From: JAISGQ01 sp045604155
GTDB taxonomy: Bacteria; Bacillota; Clostridia; Oscillospirales; Acutalibacteraceae
Assembly: GCA_045604155.1 (NCBI GenBank)
Contig: JAZUNN010000057.1
Coordinates: forward strand, 1 to 11,261
DNA: 11,261 nt
Reading direction: 5' to 3'
Shown here: positions 5,183 through 11,261 of the stretch, in pieces
How positions within the stretch are numbered: the first letter of the stretch is position 1
Layout of the letters: each line of letters opens with the position of its first letter
The notes under the pieces: generated by a model
The model's input: the letters and a program-made list of their open reading frames with translations, nothing else
Told to the model about the DNA's origin: nothing
Database searches by the model: none
Made by a program: the position numbers and the translations under genes

Positions 5183-6482
5183 AATTCAATAAATCAGAAT
5201 ATGCATTTTCGAGAATATCGGAGCATATTGTGCGTATACCGTTTTTGTCGCTGTAATCCTTTGAGCCGGTGGAGAGTATCACAACACCTGACCCGTCACT
5301 TAAGTCATAAGCCATAAGGGAGAAAACTCCGTAGGCAGCACCTGTGTGGAAATACATTGTTCGTCCGGGGATTATTTTTTCTGATTTCCGTATGCCGATA
5401 CACTGGGAGTATTTCGATGTTTCAATATGTGGAGTATGAAACTCTGCAAGGGTATCTTCCGAAAGATAACGGACATCTTCGTAAACCCCGCCGTTTATCA
5501 GAATTGTGGTGACCTTTGCCATGTCAACAGAGCTGATAAGCAATCCTCCTGCACCGAGGGAATGATTCTGACCGGCAGGCTGAGTTTCCTTTTTCCTGAC
5601 AAGCTCTTTTGCAGTTTTTTCAACTCTGTCCCTGACCATGCAGTCAGCCACATCCGATTTGTTGTCGAGCTTCGTGCCATCATAACCTGCATCAATGCCC
5701 ATAGGGTCAAAGAAAGCACTCTGAGCATAATCGGTCAGCTTCTGTCCTGATGCTTTTTCAACCACAGCACCAGCAACACCCATACCGAAGTTGGTATAGT
5801 TGAATTTTTTTCCGGGACGGGAAGAGGTAAAGGATTTTTCGTCGGCAAAATCACGCCGTATGTAAGCGGAAAAAATAGTCTTTCTGTCGGTGAAAGAAGC
5901 TGTGTGAGTCAGAAGCATGCGGGTGGTTATGTCGGTTTTCTTGTACTTGGGATTCCTGACAGTCATTTTAAGAATGGTGCCTATGTGCTTGTCAAGGTCA
6001 AGCTTGCCGTCTTCAGACAGCTTCATTGCCATCATCGAAGTGAAAACCTTGCTCAGTGATGCAATTCTGAACTTTGTATTTACGGTAATCTCACGTTTTG
6101 CTTTTACATCGGCATAGCCGTATTCATAATGATATGCCACCTGACCGTTTTTTATAACAGCAACAGAAAGTCCTGCCACAGAATGGTCCGAGGCTATTTT
6201 GTCGATTTTTCGAGCGGTTTCAGTACCTTCAAGGCTTTTAAGCTCTATGACAACGGGGATTTCAGCATCTGTTTCCGATTCTGCAGCGGTGTCTGACACA
6301 CTGACAGTATCTGTTTCTGATTTTACGGAAGAAATATCGGAATGGGAAGTATCCGAAACAGAAACAGCGTCATCGTCATTTTTTACTGAAACCTGAGGCT
6401 TTCTGATAAGAAACAGCTGCACTGCGGCAATAGCGATAATCAGCAGTGTAAGGACAGCGATTTTCAGTTTTGCATTTTTCAT
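5181..6482 (-). CDS. Serine beta-lactamase/PBP-like (class C fold) exported protein
   Basis: This is a 433-residue protein. An N-terminal hydrophobic segment (about 7-26) anchors or exports it. A low-complexity Ser/Asp/Glu/Val linker follows (about 31-78), containing 'VSVSDT' twice. The rest is a Beta-lactamase (PF00144-type) domain: 'SLSK' at 142-145 is the S-x-x-K nucleophile motif, 'YTN' at 229-231 the Y-x-N motif, and 'HTG' at 379-381 takes the place of KTG. HTG is common in class C-like esterases and DD-peptidases, so a D,D-peptidase or esterase acting on the wall is more likely than drug resistance; substrate unknown. The ATG lies 6 nt after the capA-like stop. AAGGAG (6494-6499) is 11 nt upstream and GAGG is closer, so the two genes form an operon. 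The transcript ends in the overlapping bidirectional terminator. Confidence 0.88.
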   Translation of the reverse strand: MKNAKLKIAVLTLLIIAIAAVQLFLIRKPQVSVKNDDDAVSVSDTSHSDISSVKSETDTVSVSDTAAESETDAEIPVVIELKSLEGTETARKIDKIASDHSVAGLSVAVIKNGQVAYHYEYGYADVKAKREITVNTKFRIASLSKVFTSMMAMKLSEDGKLDLDKHIGTILKMTVRNPKYKKTDITTRMLLTHTASFTDRKTIFSAYIRRDFADEKSFTSSRPGKKFNYTNFGMGVAGAVVEKASGQKLTDYAQSAFFDPMGIDAGYDGTKLDNKSDVADCMVRDRVEKTAKELVRKKETQPAGQNHSLGAGGLLISSVDMAKVTTILINGGVYEDVRYLSEDTLAEFHTPHIETSKYSQCIGIRKSEKIIPGRTMYFHTGAAYGVFSLMAYDLSDGSGVVILSTGSKDYSDKNGIRTICSDILENAYSDLLN

Positions 6483-6488
6483 CTGTCC

Positions 6489-7859
6489 TCACACTCCTTG
6501 TAAATAAATATCGGAATTGCTTACATCAGGAAGAGAAAAGAAACCCTCGGGATAAGCTGACGGGTCGGTTACGCTTGGAATGGCAGAGCCGACGGTTTTA
6601 TTGACATTTGTCCAGGCATTTTTGCATTTTTTCCATGCAGAGTCATCCTTGAAGAAGGAAGGTCTTTCCTCTGCAGATGCGTATTCTCCTGCAGCCATAA
6701 GGCGCATGAAGTTTTTGCCCTTGCTGCCTCGTACATAGGTGTATGTAGGCATATAGAAGGAATCATCAAGACGAACAATTCCGTCATCGCCTCGGGTGGC
6801 CTTGACAGAAACAACCATTCCCTCCTGAGTCTTGGCTTTTTTGAGACCTGTCTGGTTTGTAAAAAGATTTCCGAGAGAATAGATTACAAGAGCATCCGTC
6901 TGCACTCCGCCTCGGTCGACGGTCAGCACCTCAATGGGCTGGACACAGTGGGAATGACTTCCCATTATAACATCAGCGCCGTAAGCACAAAGCTCGGCGG
7001 CGACTTTTTTCTGAGTACCTGACGGCGCATCCTTATATTCCTCACCCCAGTGGAGAGAAACGATGATAAATTCAGCACCGTTTGCCTTCAGCTCGTCAAT
7101 AGCGGGTTTTACAGCCTGAAGTATGGACTCTTCGGACTTGCCGCACTTGTCTACACAGAATTTCTTATCCGATTTGACCGAGCCTTCCGTATAGGAAGCA
7201 AAGGCGGCAATGCCGACCTTGATACCGTTTTCTTCAATAATACAGCACTTCTTTGAATCTTCCTCGGTTGCATAGCTTCCGACGGGAATCATACCTGCTT
7301 TTTTAACATTGCTTACAGTATTCTTTACTCCCGTAAAGCCCATGTCGCAGGTGTGATTGTTGGCTGTGACACATACGTCAACATTGATATCTTTAAGAGA
7401 AGTGAGTATTTCATAAGGCATATTGAAAACGGGATAGCCCTTTACATCGGTGTTTTTGCCTTTTGCATCGGTAGGACCTTCAAGGTTTACGATATTGATA
7501 TCAGCAACAAAAACATCCTTGAAAAGTGAAAGGTAAGAGGGAATATGTCCGTAGGAGGTCTTGCCTGTCTTTGAAGCCTTTACCACGGAATCGTGGAGAA
7601 GCACATCTCCGCCCATCTGAATTGTAACAGTATCGGGAGGTATCGGCTCAGGCTCGGGCTCGGGCTCGGAGTCAGAAACCACAGTGTCGGCAGGCGAAAC
7701 GTCGGATGCCGATTCTTCAGTCAAAGTGCCGTCGCTGTGTGAAACCTCCCCGGGGTCTGTGTTTATGGAAGGCTTGCAGGCGTACATGGCAACAGACGCA
7801 AAAATAAGCATCAGAACAAGTATAAATATTAGAATTTTAGGTTTTGTCAGAAATTTCAT
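6489..7859 (-). CDS. CapA-family (PGA_cap) exported protein
   Basis: This 456-residue protein has a hydrophobic segment at residues 9-27 followed by Cys28 ('MYAC'), a weak lipobox, so it may be a lipoprotein; otherwise it is N-terminally anchored. A Ser/Asp/Glu linker ends in the Pro-Glu repeat 'EPEPEPEP' (65-72). The calcineurin-like CapA domain then shows 'GGDVLLH' (83-89), 'NLEGP' (125-129), 'ANNHTCDMG' (166-174), 'HWGEEY' (270-275), 'GSHSHCVQP' (300-308) and 'SLGNLF', which are the metallophosphatase-like ligands. The family includes poly-gamma-glutamate capsule proteins, but no capB/capC partners are present, so a general cell-surface phosphoesterase role is equally possible. AGGGGG lies about 7 nt before the ATG. 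It is the first gene of a pair with the beta-lactamase-like gene. I see no convincing -35/-10 in the 75 nt upstream. Confidence 0.88.
   Translation of the reverse strand: MKFLTKPKILIFILVLMLIFASVAMYACKPSINTDPGEVSHSDGTLTEESASDVSPADTVVSDSEPEPEPEPIPPDTVTIQMGGDVLLHDSVVKASKTGKTSYGHIPSYLSLFKDVFVADINIVNLEGPTDAKGKNTDVKGYPVFNMPYEILTSLKDINVDVCVTANNHTCDMGFTGVKNTVSNVKKAGMIPVGSYATEEDSKKCCIIEENGIKVGIAAFASYTEGSVKSDKKFCVDKCGKSEESILQAVKPAIDELKANGAEFIIVSLHWGEEYKDAPSGTQKKVAAELCAYGADVIMGSHSHCVQPIEVLTVDRGGVQTDALVIYSLGNLFTNQTGLKKAKTQEGMVVSVKATRGDDGIVRLDDSFYMPTYTYVRGSKGKNFMRLMAAGEYASAEERPSFFKDDSAWKKCKNAWTNVNKTVGSAIPSVTDPSAYPEGFFSLPDVSNSDIYLQGV
7645..7668. repeat. Hexanucleotide tandem repeat in the capA-like gene
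   Basis: Four consecutive 6-bp units (GGCTCA once, then GGCTCG three times on the plus strand) encode the Glu-Pro repeats of the linker. Units are in frame, so gain or loss by slippage would change linker length without a frameshift. Confidence 0.75.
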
Positions 7860-7934
7860 ACAAAGCCCCCTGAAAATATGCTTTAAATTGGAATATTACT
7901 TTTATTTAGCTATGTTAAATCAAGAAAAACTTGC

Positions 7935-8537
7935 TTAGAATTGCTTGCCCTCATATACTTCTGATTCCTCTGACAGAACTTCTTCAAATTTCTCAGAATA
8001 TCCGTCAGAGAGTTTGCAGTGCTGAATAAATTCCTCTGCATTACTGTATTTCACAGGAAGAGAATGATGTTTTCTGACGGCGATAAGGCTCAGGATACGG
8101 TTGTTTGCCGCAACAGCAGAATAGTGTCTGTCATCGGGGTTGTCATCAATAACATTGCATATAAGCTCTTCCGTGTCGTTTTCAAAGGCATTGAGCAGAT
8201 ACTCGAACTTTTCTCTGTAATCGTCAGATTCAGATATTTTTTCGCCATTTTTCGATAAATACTCATCAAGAAGCTCATAGAAACGGTCAAAAGCCTCTGC
8301 TTCGCTGGCTGAATAGAAGCGGATAATATGAGCCCAACTGTGTGCAGATTGAATATTGAATCGATTTGATATGTAATTTTGAAAACCCCTTAAATAGACA
8401 TCAGTATATCCTTCTTCTGCAAGGCGAACAATATAGCCTCCCAGAAAAGAGTGAAGAAGTGTTAATGACTTCTGTCCGAGATAAACACCCGGACGTTTCC
8501 TTATGTCCATCAAAAGATCGTAGATTTTCTTTTGCAT
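7935..8537 (-). CDS. Conserved-looking soluble protein of unknown function
   Basis: The protein has 200 residues from ATG 8537. The start is chosen because AGAGGAGGA lies 4 nt upstream and a promoter with a start near 8558 leaves only this ATG in the transcript. In-frame codons up to 8651 are upstream of it. There is no signal peptide or membrane segment. The N-terminus 'IYDLLMDIRKRPGVYLG' (5-21), then 'HSFLGGYIVRL' and 'HSWAHIIRFYS', suggests a conserved fold. The 'RPG-x-YLG' pattern recalls small bacterial proteins sometimes found as immunity or accessory proteins in toxin loci, but I cannot assign a family. The C-terminal half (about 110-200) is acidic, with 'DDNPDDRHYSAVAANNRILSL'. No partner gene adjoins it; it has its own promoter and is apparently monocistronic. 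No clear terminator is seen after it: only a weak CAAG/CTTG inverted repeat at 7921-7933. Confidence 0.8.
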   Translation of the reverse strand: MQKKIYDLLMDIRKRPGVYLGQKSLTLLHSFLGGYIVRLAEEGYTDVYLRGFQNYISNRFNIQSAHSWAHIIRFYSASEAEAFDRFYELLDEYLSKNGEKISESDDYREKFEYLLNAFENDTEELICNVIDDNPDDRHYSAVAANNRILSLIAVRKHHSLPVKYSNAEEFIQHCKLSDGYSEKFEEVLSEESEVYEGKQF

Positions 8538-8541
8538 AAAA

Positions 8542-8550
8542 TCCTCCTCT
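8542..8550 (-). promoter_or_regulatory. Ribosome binding site deciding the start at 8537
   Basis: AGAGGAGGA on the minus strand, 4 nt before the ATG at 8535-8537, is a near-perfect Shine-Dalgarno sequence. It selects the 200-residue form over the longer 238-residue reading. Confidence 0.85.
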
Positions 8551-8564
8551 GATTCTGTATTATT

Positions 8565-8593
8565 AATATACCAGTAAATACTGCGCATTTCAA
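8565..8593 (-). promoter_or_regulatory. Promoter of the 200-residue unknown gene
   Basis: TTGAAA (8588-8593) and TATATT (8565-8570) are spaced 17 bp on the minus strand, with a TG one base before the -10 box (TGGTATATT, extended -10). The start is expected near 8558, about 20 nt before the ATG. Confidence 0.8.
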
Positions 8594-8661
8594 TAAAAAG
8601 AAATAAACGGAACAGATAAACAAATGAGTAAAATATATCAGAATGACTCATAGGGAAGATT

Positions 8662-8683
8662 CAAGAGGGGATAACCCCTCTTG
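8662..8683. repeat. 9-bp hairpin with ATAA loop
   Basis: CAAGAGGGG and CCCCTCTTG form a perfect 9-bp stem around the 4-nt loop ATAA. It is the first of three hairpins in a gene-free stretch. Neither strand shows a following T-run. Confidence 0.65.
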
Positions 8684-8704
8684 GTCGTTTAGGGAGGAGG
8701 ATTA

Positions 8705-8740
8705 TAAAGGGGGAGGGGGATCGAAACCCCTCCCCCTTTA
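8705..8740. repeat. 14-bp G/C-run hairpin
   Basis: A perfect 14-bp stem joins TAAAGGGGGAGGGG to CCCCTCCCCCTTTA around the 8-nt loop GATCGAAA. The G-runs on one arm and C-runs on the other make it the most stable structure in the intergenic region. It has no proper T-tail on either strand. Confidence 0.75.
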
Positions 8741-8743
8741 GCG

Positions 8744-8784
8744 CATTTCTTTGGTTCGTTTCTTTGGGCGACAAAGAAATGAAC
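8744..8784. repeat. CTTTG/CAAAG inverted repeat, likely dispersed element
   Basis: GTTCGTTTCTTTG (8754-8766) pairs with CAAAGAAATGAAC (8772-8784) around GGCGA, 13 bp with one G-T pair. The same 3' arm can pair instead with an upstream copy, CATTTCTTTG (8744-8753). The wording (TTTCTTTGGTTCGTTTCTTTGGGCG) is of a kind seen repeatedly between genes in many bacteria, so a dispersed repeat is likely; its spread in this genome cannot be seen here. Confidence 0.6.
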
Positions 8785-8823
8785 ATATAAGCAGCTATGA
8801 GTTCGATTTGTACTAATAAAACC

Positions 8824-8852
8824 ACAGCCGAAGCAAAAAACGCTTCGGCTGT
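8824..8852 (-). terminator. Intrinsic terminator of the pyr-arsC-like operon
   Basis: ACAGCCGAAGC and GCTTCGGCTGT form an 11-bp GC-rich stem with a 7-nt loop, starting 10 nt after the stop of the ArsC-like gene. On the minus strand it is followed by GGTTTTATTA, a short T-run; on the plus strand by A-runs only. It therefore serves the minus-strand operon. Confidence 0.85.
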
Positions 8853-8862
8853 AAAAAATTAT

Positions 8863-9219
8863 TTATTTCTCTGCGTCTATCCACTTCTGCCATACTTCGG
8901 GGCAGAAACCGACTGTTGCCTGTCTGCCGTTTCGAACTATCGGCGCAGCCAGCAGAAGGGGATAATCCATCAGCTTCTGCTCCTTGTCCTCGTCATAGGC
9001 TAAGTGCTCGAAGTAAGTATCCTCGTAAAGCTTGCACTTGGTGTCGACCATTTTATAAAAATCACCGCCCAATGCCGCTTTTACGCTTTTATATTCGCCT
9101 GCGCTCATGCCTTTGACTTTAAGGTCAATGTACTGATATTTTATCCTGCGCTCTTTAAACCAGCGCTCCGCCTTGCCTGTATCGAAGCTTTTGGGCTTTC
9201 CGAAAATCTGAATATTCAT
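8863..9219 (-). CDS. ArsC/Spx-fold protein lacking the catalytic cysteine
   Basis: This 118-residue protein has the length and layout of the ArsC/Spx thioredoxin-fold family: 'IQIFGKPKSFDTGKAERWFKERRIKYQYIDL' type start (shown here as residues 3-33), a conserved cis-proline and arginine in 'APIVRNG' (92-98), and a C-terminal 'GFCPEVW'. Members normally carry cysteine at the start of the first helix. Here codon 11 is AGC (Ser), one base from TGC (Cys). Two other cysteines are at 62 and 106. Arsenate reduction by the usual mechanism is therefore unlikely; a Spx-like or other binding role is possible. The start codon overlaps the pyrI stop as ATGA, so translation is coupled, and the gene is the last of the pyrimidine operon before its terminator. 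Its relation to pyrimidine synthesis is unknown. Confidence 0.85.
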   Translation of the reverse strand: MNIQIFGKPKSFDTGKAERWFKERRIKYQYIDLKVKGMSAGEYKSVKAALGGDFYKMVDTKCKLYEDTYFEHLAYDEDKEQKLMDYPLLLAAPIVRNGRQATVGFCPEVWQKWIDAEK

Positions 9220-9641
9220 CTTTTCTTCGCCTCAGCTTCGCAGTAAATGCAGCGGTAGACCTTCTTCTCACGGTTAGTAAGCTTGAAAATGTGAGGCAGC
9301 TCTTGCTCGGTGGTGGTGATGCAGCGGGGATTTTTGCACTTTACAACATCAACAATCCTCTCAGGCAGCTCGATCTTCTCCTGTTTACCAACAATCTCGC
9401 CGTTTCTTATCTCGTTGATGGTGATGTCAGGGTCAACAAAACCGAGAACATCCATATCAAGCACGATTTCGCCGTCTATCTTGATAATGTCCTTTTTGCC
9501 CATTTTAGCAGAAGGGACGTTCATAATCATAGCAACAGGGCAATCAAGCTTTGAAAGCTTTAAAAGCTTGTAAATCTCCATGCCTCTGCCGGCCTGAATA
9601 TGGTCAATAACATAACCGTTTCTTATGCTGTCAACGTTCAT
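9216..9641 (-). CDS. pyrI: Aspartate carbamoyltransferase regulatory subunit
   Basis: This 141-residue protein is close to the usual PyrI length. An N-terminal allosteric (nucleotide-binding) domain covers about 1-95, including 'GYVIDHIQAGRGMEIYKLL' and 'MIMNVPSAKMGKKDIIKI'. A C-terminal zinc domain has the four ligands C102, C107, C131 and C134 in C-x4-C and C-x2-C pairs. PyrI dimers tie catalytic PyrB trimers into the holoenzyme and transmit CTP/ATP signals. GGAGGG lies just upstream of the ATG, beginning 12 nt after the pyrB stop. The stop overlaps the ArsC-like start by 4 nt. Confidence 0.96.
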   Translation of the reverse strand: MNVDSIRNGYVIDHIQAGRGMEIYKLLKLSKLDCPVAMIMNVPSAKMGKKDIIKIDGEIVLDMDVLGFVDPDITINEIRNGEIVGKQEKIELPERIVDVVKCKNPRCITTTEQELPHIFKLTNREKKVYRCIYCEAEAKKR

Positions 9642-9653
9642 TTATTGCCCTCC

Positions 9654-10568
9654 TTACCGTATGCCGAGAAGCTTCATGATAAGAGCCATGCGGATAAACT
9701 TGCCGTACATAGCCTGTCTGAAGTAAGCGGCTCTGGGGTCCTTGTCGATTGCAACAGAGATTTCGTTTACTCTGGGCAGGGGGTGCATGATGCACATATC
9801 TGCCTTGGCGCTTTCAAGCTTTTCGGGAGTGAGAATATAGCTGTCCTTAAGGCGCAGGTACTCAGCCTCGTTGAAAAATCTTTCTCTCTGAACTCTTGTC
9901 ATGTAGAGAATATCAAGCTCGGGCAGAGCCTCCTCAAGAGAACGTGTCTCCACATACTCAATGCACTTTGCATCAAGTATTTCGTTGCGTACATAAGAGG
10001 GGATAGTCAGCTCCTCGGGGGAGATAAGCACAAACTTTATGCCCTCGTAGCGTGAAAGAGCGCCGATAAGAGAGTGAACGGTACGACCGAACTGCAGGTC
10101 GCCGCAGATACCGACTGTAAGACCGTCAAAATGTCCCTTTTCCTTCTTGATAGTCAGAAGGTCGGTAAGAGTCTGAGTGGGGTGGTTGTGACCGCCGTCA
10201 CCTGCGTTGATGACAGGAATGCTTACATTGTTAGCCGCAACATAAGCCGAACCCTCCTTGGGGTGACGCATTGCGATAATGTCAGCGTAAAGCTCGACTA
10301 CCTTTACGGTGTCAGCAACGCTTTCGCCCTTTGCCGCAGAGCTTGACTGAGCCTCGGAGAAGCCTAAAACACTTCCGCCAAGGTCAAGCATGGCAGACTC
10401 AAAGGAGAGGCGTGTTCTTGTGCTGGGCTCAAAGAAAAGAGTTGCCAGCTTCTTGTATTTGCACTTTTCACGGTAGCTGTCGGGGTTTTCGATTATATCC
10501 TCAGCTACAGCGATAAGCTCATCTATTTCTTCTGTGGAAAGATCCACAATATCTAAAAGACTTCTCAT
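9654..10568 (-). CDS. pyrB: Aspartate carbamoyltransferase catalytic subunit
   Basis: This 304-residue protein has the family's usual length. It condenses carbamoyl phosphate with L-aspartate to carbamoyl-aspartate, the committed step of pyrimidine synthesis, in the cytoplasm. The carbamoyl-phosphate site is clear: 'STRTR' at 49-53 inside 'FFEPSTRTRLSFE', the Ser/Lys loop 'SSSAAKGES' (75-83) contributed across the trimer, 'HPTQ' at 129-132 and 'HPLPR' at 262-266. The aspartate-binding domain follows about residue 140. The start codon overlaps the pyrE stop as ATGA, giving coupled translation, and pyrI follows 12 nt downstream. No PyrR-type attenuator is visible inside the window; control may lie upstream of pyrE. 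Confidence 0.97.
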   Translation of the reverse strand: MRSLLDIVDLSTEEIDELIAVAEDIIENPDSYREKCKYKKLATLFFEPSTRTRLSFESAMLDLGGSVLGFSEAQSSSAAKGESVADTVKVVELYADIIAMRHPKEGSAYVAANNVSIPVINAGDGGHNHPTQTLTDLLTIKKEKGHFDGLTVGICGDLQFGRTVHSLIGALSRYEGIKFVLISPEELTIPSYVRNEILDAKCIEYVETRSLEEALPELDILYMTRVQRERFFNEAEYLRLKDSYILTPEKLESAKADMCIMHPLPRVNEISVAIDKDPRAAYFRQAMYGKFIRMALIMKLLGIR

Positions 10569-11221
10569 GCCTTTGCTCCGTTCACAGCAAGATAGTTCTT
10601 AATGCGCTGTACATTCTCAGCATTCTTCTCGTCCTCTTCAAGGTACTCGATGATGTCGTAAACATCAACAACAGAGTATACGGGGAAGCCGAACTGCTCC
10701 TCGATCTCCTGCATAGCACCCTTTTCGCCCTGACCCTTTTCCTTGCGGTCAACCATAACGAAGGTAGCAGCAACCTTGACACCCTTAAGGGTAGAAAGGT
10801 TGGCCATGCTCTCACGGATAGCAGTACCTGCGGTGATAACGTCCTCAACGATGACGATTTCCTCACCCTCGGTGGGAACGTAACCTACGAAGATGCCGCC
10901 CTCACCGTGGTCCTTAACTTCCTTGCGGTTGAAGAAGAAGGGAACATCGAGGCCGTTCTTGGAAAGTGCAACGGAAACGGAAACTGCAATGGGAATACCC
11001 TTGTAGGCAGGGCCGTAGAGAACGGTGCGCTTGTTGCCGACCTTCTCAAAGTAGGCCTTTGCGTAGAATTCGCCAAGCTTTGCAATCTCGTCGCCGGTCT
11101 TTATCATACCGGCGTTGATGAAGTAGGGGATCTTTCTGCCGCTCTTAGCGGTAAAGTCACCGAACTTGAGAACGCCTGCGCCCTCAAGGAACTGTATAAA
11201 TTCTCTCTTGTAGCCTTCCAT
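10565..11221 (-). CDS. pyrE: Orotate phosphoribosyltransferase
   Basis: This 218-residue protein converts orotate plus PRPP to OMP. The PRPP-binding signature 'VEDVITAGTA' is at 125-134, preceded by the flexible catalytic loop 'RKEVKDHGEGG' (99-109). The N-terminal orotate-binding segment 'GDFTAKSGRKIPYF' is at 21-34. AAGGAGGA lies 6 nt before the ATG, a strong ribosome binding site. Translation of pyrB begins within its stop codon (ATGA). It is the first complete gene of the operon in the window; the promoter and any leader are beyond the right edge. Confidence 0.97.
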   Translation of the reverse strand: MEGYKREFIQFLEGAGVLKFGDFTAKSGRKIPYFINAGMIKTGDEIAKLGEFYAKAYFEKVGNKRTVLYGPAYKGIPIAVSVSVALSKNGLDVPFFFNRKEVKDHGEGGIFVGYVPTEGEEIVIVEDVITAGTAIRESMANLSTLKGVKVAATFVMVDRKEKGQGEKGAMQEIEEQFGFPVYSVVDVYDIIEYLEEDEKNAENVQRIKNYLAVNGAKA

Positions 11222-11238
11222 TTTTAGTCCTCCTTAGT

Positions 11239-11261
11239 CTATAAACTCTCTGCAGCATCTC
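11239..11261 (-). CDS. Possible 3' end of an upstream pyr-operon gene
   Basis: The last 23 bases, read on the minus strand, could encode a C-terminus 'DAAESL' followed by TAG at 11239-11241, 17 nt before the pyrE start. Another frame ends 'REFID' then TAA just downstream. The fragment is too short to name. A pyrD or pyrK gene would be usual here, but this is a guess from operon custom. Confidence 0.25.

Noticed and set aside
7860..7934. Promoter for the capA-like gene
   Set aside because: TTGATT and TAATAT can be found, but their spacing (19 bp) and match are too poor to report as a feature.
8538..8651. N-terminal extension of the 200-residue unknown protein
   Set aside because: The region contains an extended -10 promoter and an AGGAGG site immediately before ATG 8537. 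The extension is AT-rich with no conserved look.
8695..8720. G-quadruplex on the plus strand
   Set aside because: G-runs are present, but the complementary C-runs immediately downstream make a 14-bp hairpin more likely, and the four-tract spacing is poor.
8655..8790. CRISPR-like array in the repeat-rich region
   Set aside because: The repeats are different inverted repeats, not regularly spaced identical direct repeats with spacers.
9291..9573. Plus-strand frames opposite pyrI
   Set aside because: They are antisense to a gene with an intact zinc motif; no ribosome binding site or domain was seen.

Overview
The window looks like chromosomal DNA from an anaerobic member of the Clostridia (Bacillota), most likely a Ruminococcus-like gut organism. 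This is inference. It rests on moderate base composition, strong AGGAGG-type ribosome binding sites, TTGACA/TATAAT promoters, separate pyrB and pyrI genes, a BspA-type leucine-rich repeat surface protein, and a stand-alone DRE-TIM (homocitrate/isopropylmalate/Re-citrate synthase type) enzyme. Nothing in it looks like a phage, plasmid, insertion sequence or CRISPR array.

Layout, left to right. (1) 1-274: a two-gene tRNA operon on the minus strand, tRNA-Met(CAT) then tRNA-Glu(TTC), with a perfect-consensus promoter, a hairpin in the spacer and a hairpin after the last tRNA. (2) 290-1939: a membrane-anchored leucine-rich repeat protein. (3) 2027-4119: a two-gene minus-strand operon. A DRE-TIM acyl-transferase (best guess Re-citrate synthase) is followed, with an 8-nt overlap, by a GntR/FadR-type (FCD) regulator. 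The operon promoter is covered by a large palindromic operator built of TTGTA half-sites, so autoregulation by the GntR protein is the natural reading. (4) 4173-4989: a divergent gene for a one-pass membrane protein of unknown function. (5) 5150-7859: a convergent minus-strand pair, a CapA-family exported protein followed by a serine beta-lactamase/PBP-like exported protein, ending in a bidirectional terminator. (6) 7935-8593: a monocistronic 200-residue protein of unknown function with its own promoter. (7) About 8655-8860: a gene-free stretch packed with hairpins, ending in the terminator of the next operon. (8) 8863-11221: a minus-strand pyrimidine operon, pyrE-pyrB-pyrI, followed by an ArsC/Spx-fold gene with ATGA-type coupling. 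The ArsC-like protein has serine where the family normally has its catalytic cysteine.

How the parts work together. PyrB and PyrI form aspartate transcarbamoylase with its zinc-binding regulatory subunit, and PyrE makes OMP from orotate. The enzyme-GntR pair looks like a metabolite-controlled entry to citrate/glutamate (or a related 2-hydroxy-tricarboxylate) synthesis. A second FadR-consensus dyad next to the leucine-rich repeat gene may extend that regulon. The CapA-like and beta-lactamase-like proteins share low-complexity Ser/Asp/Glu/Val linkers after their membrane anchors and probably act together outside the membrane. I found no clear evidence of a wholly new system. The strongest leads are the operator array, the cysteine-less ArsC paralogue in the pyr operon, and the hairpin-rich intergenic region.
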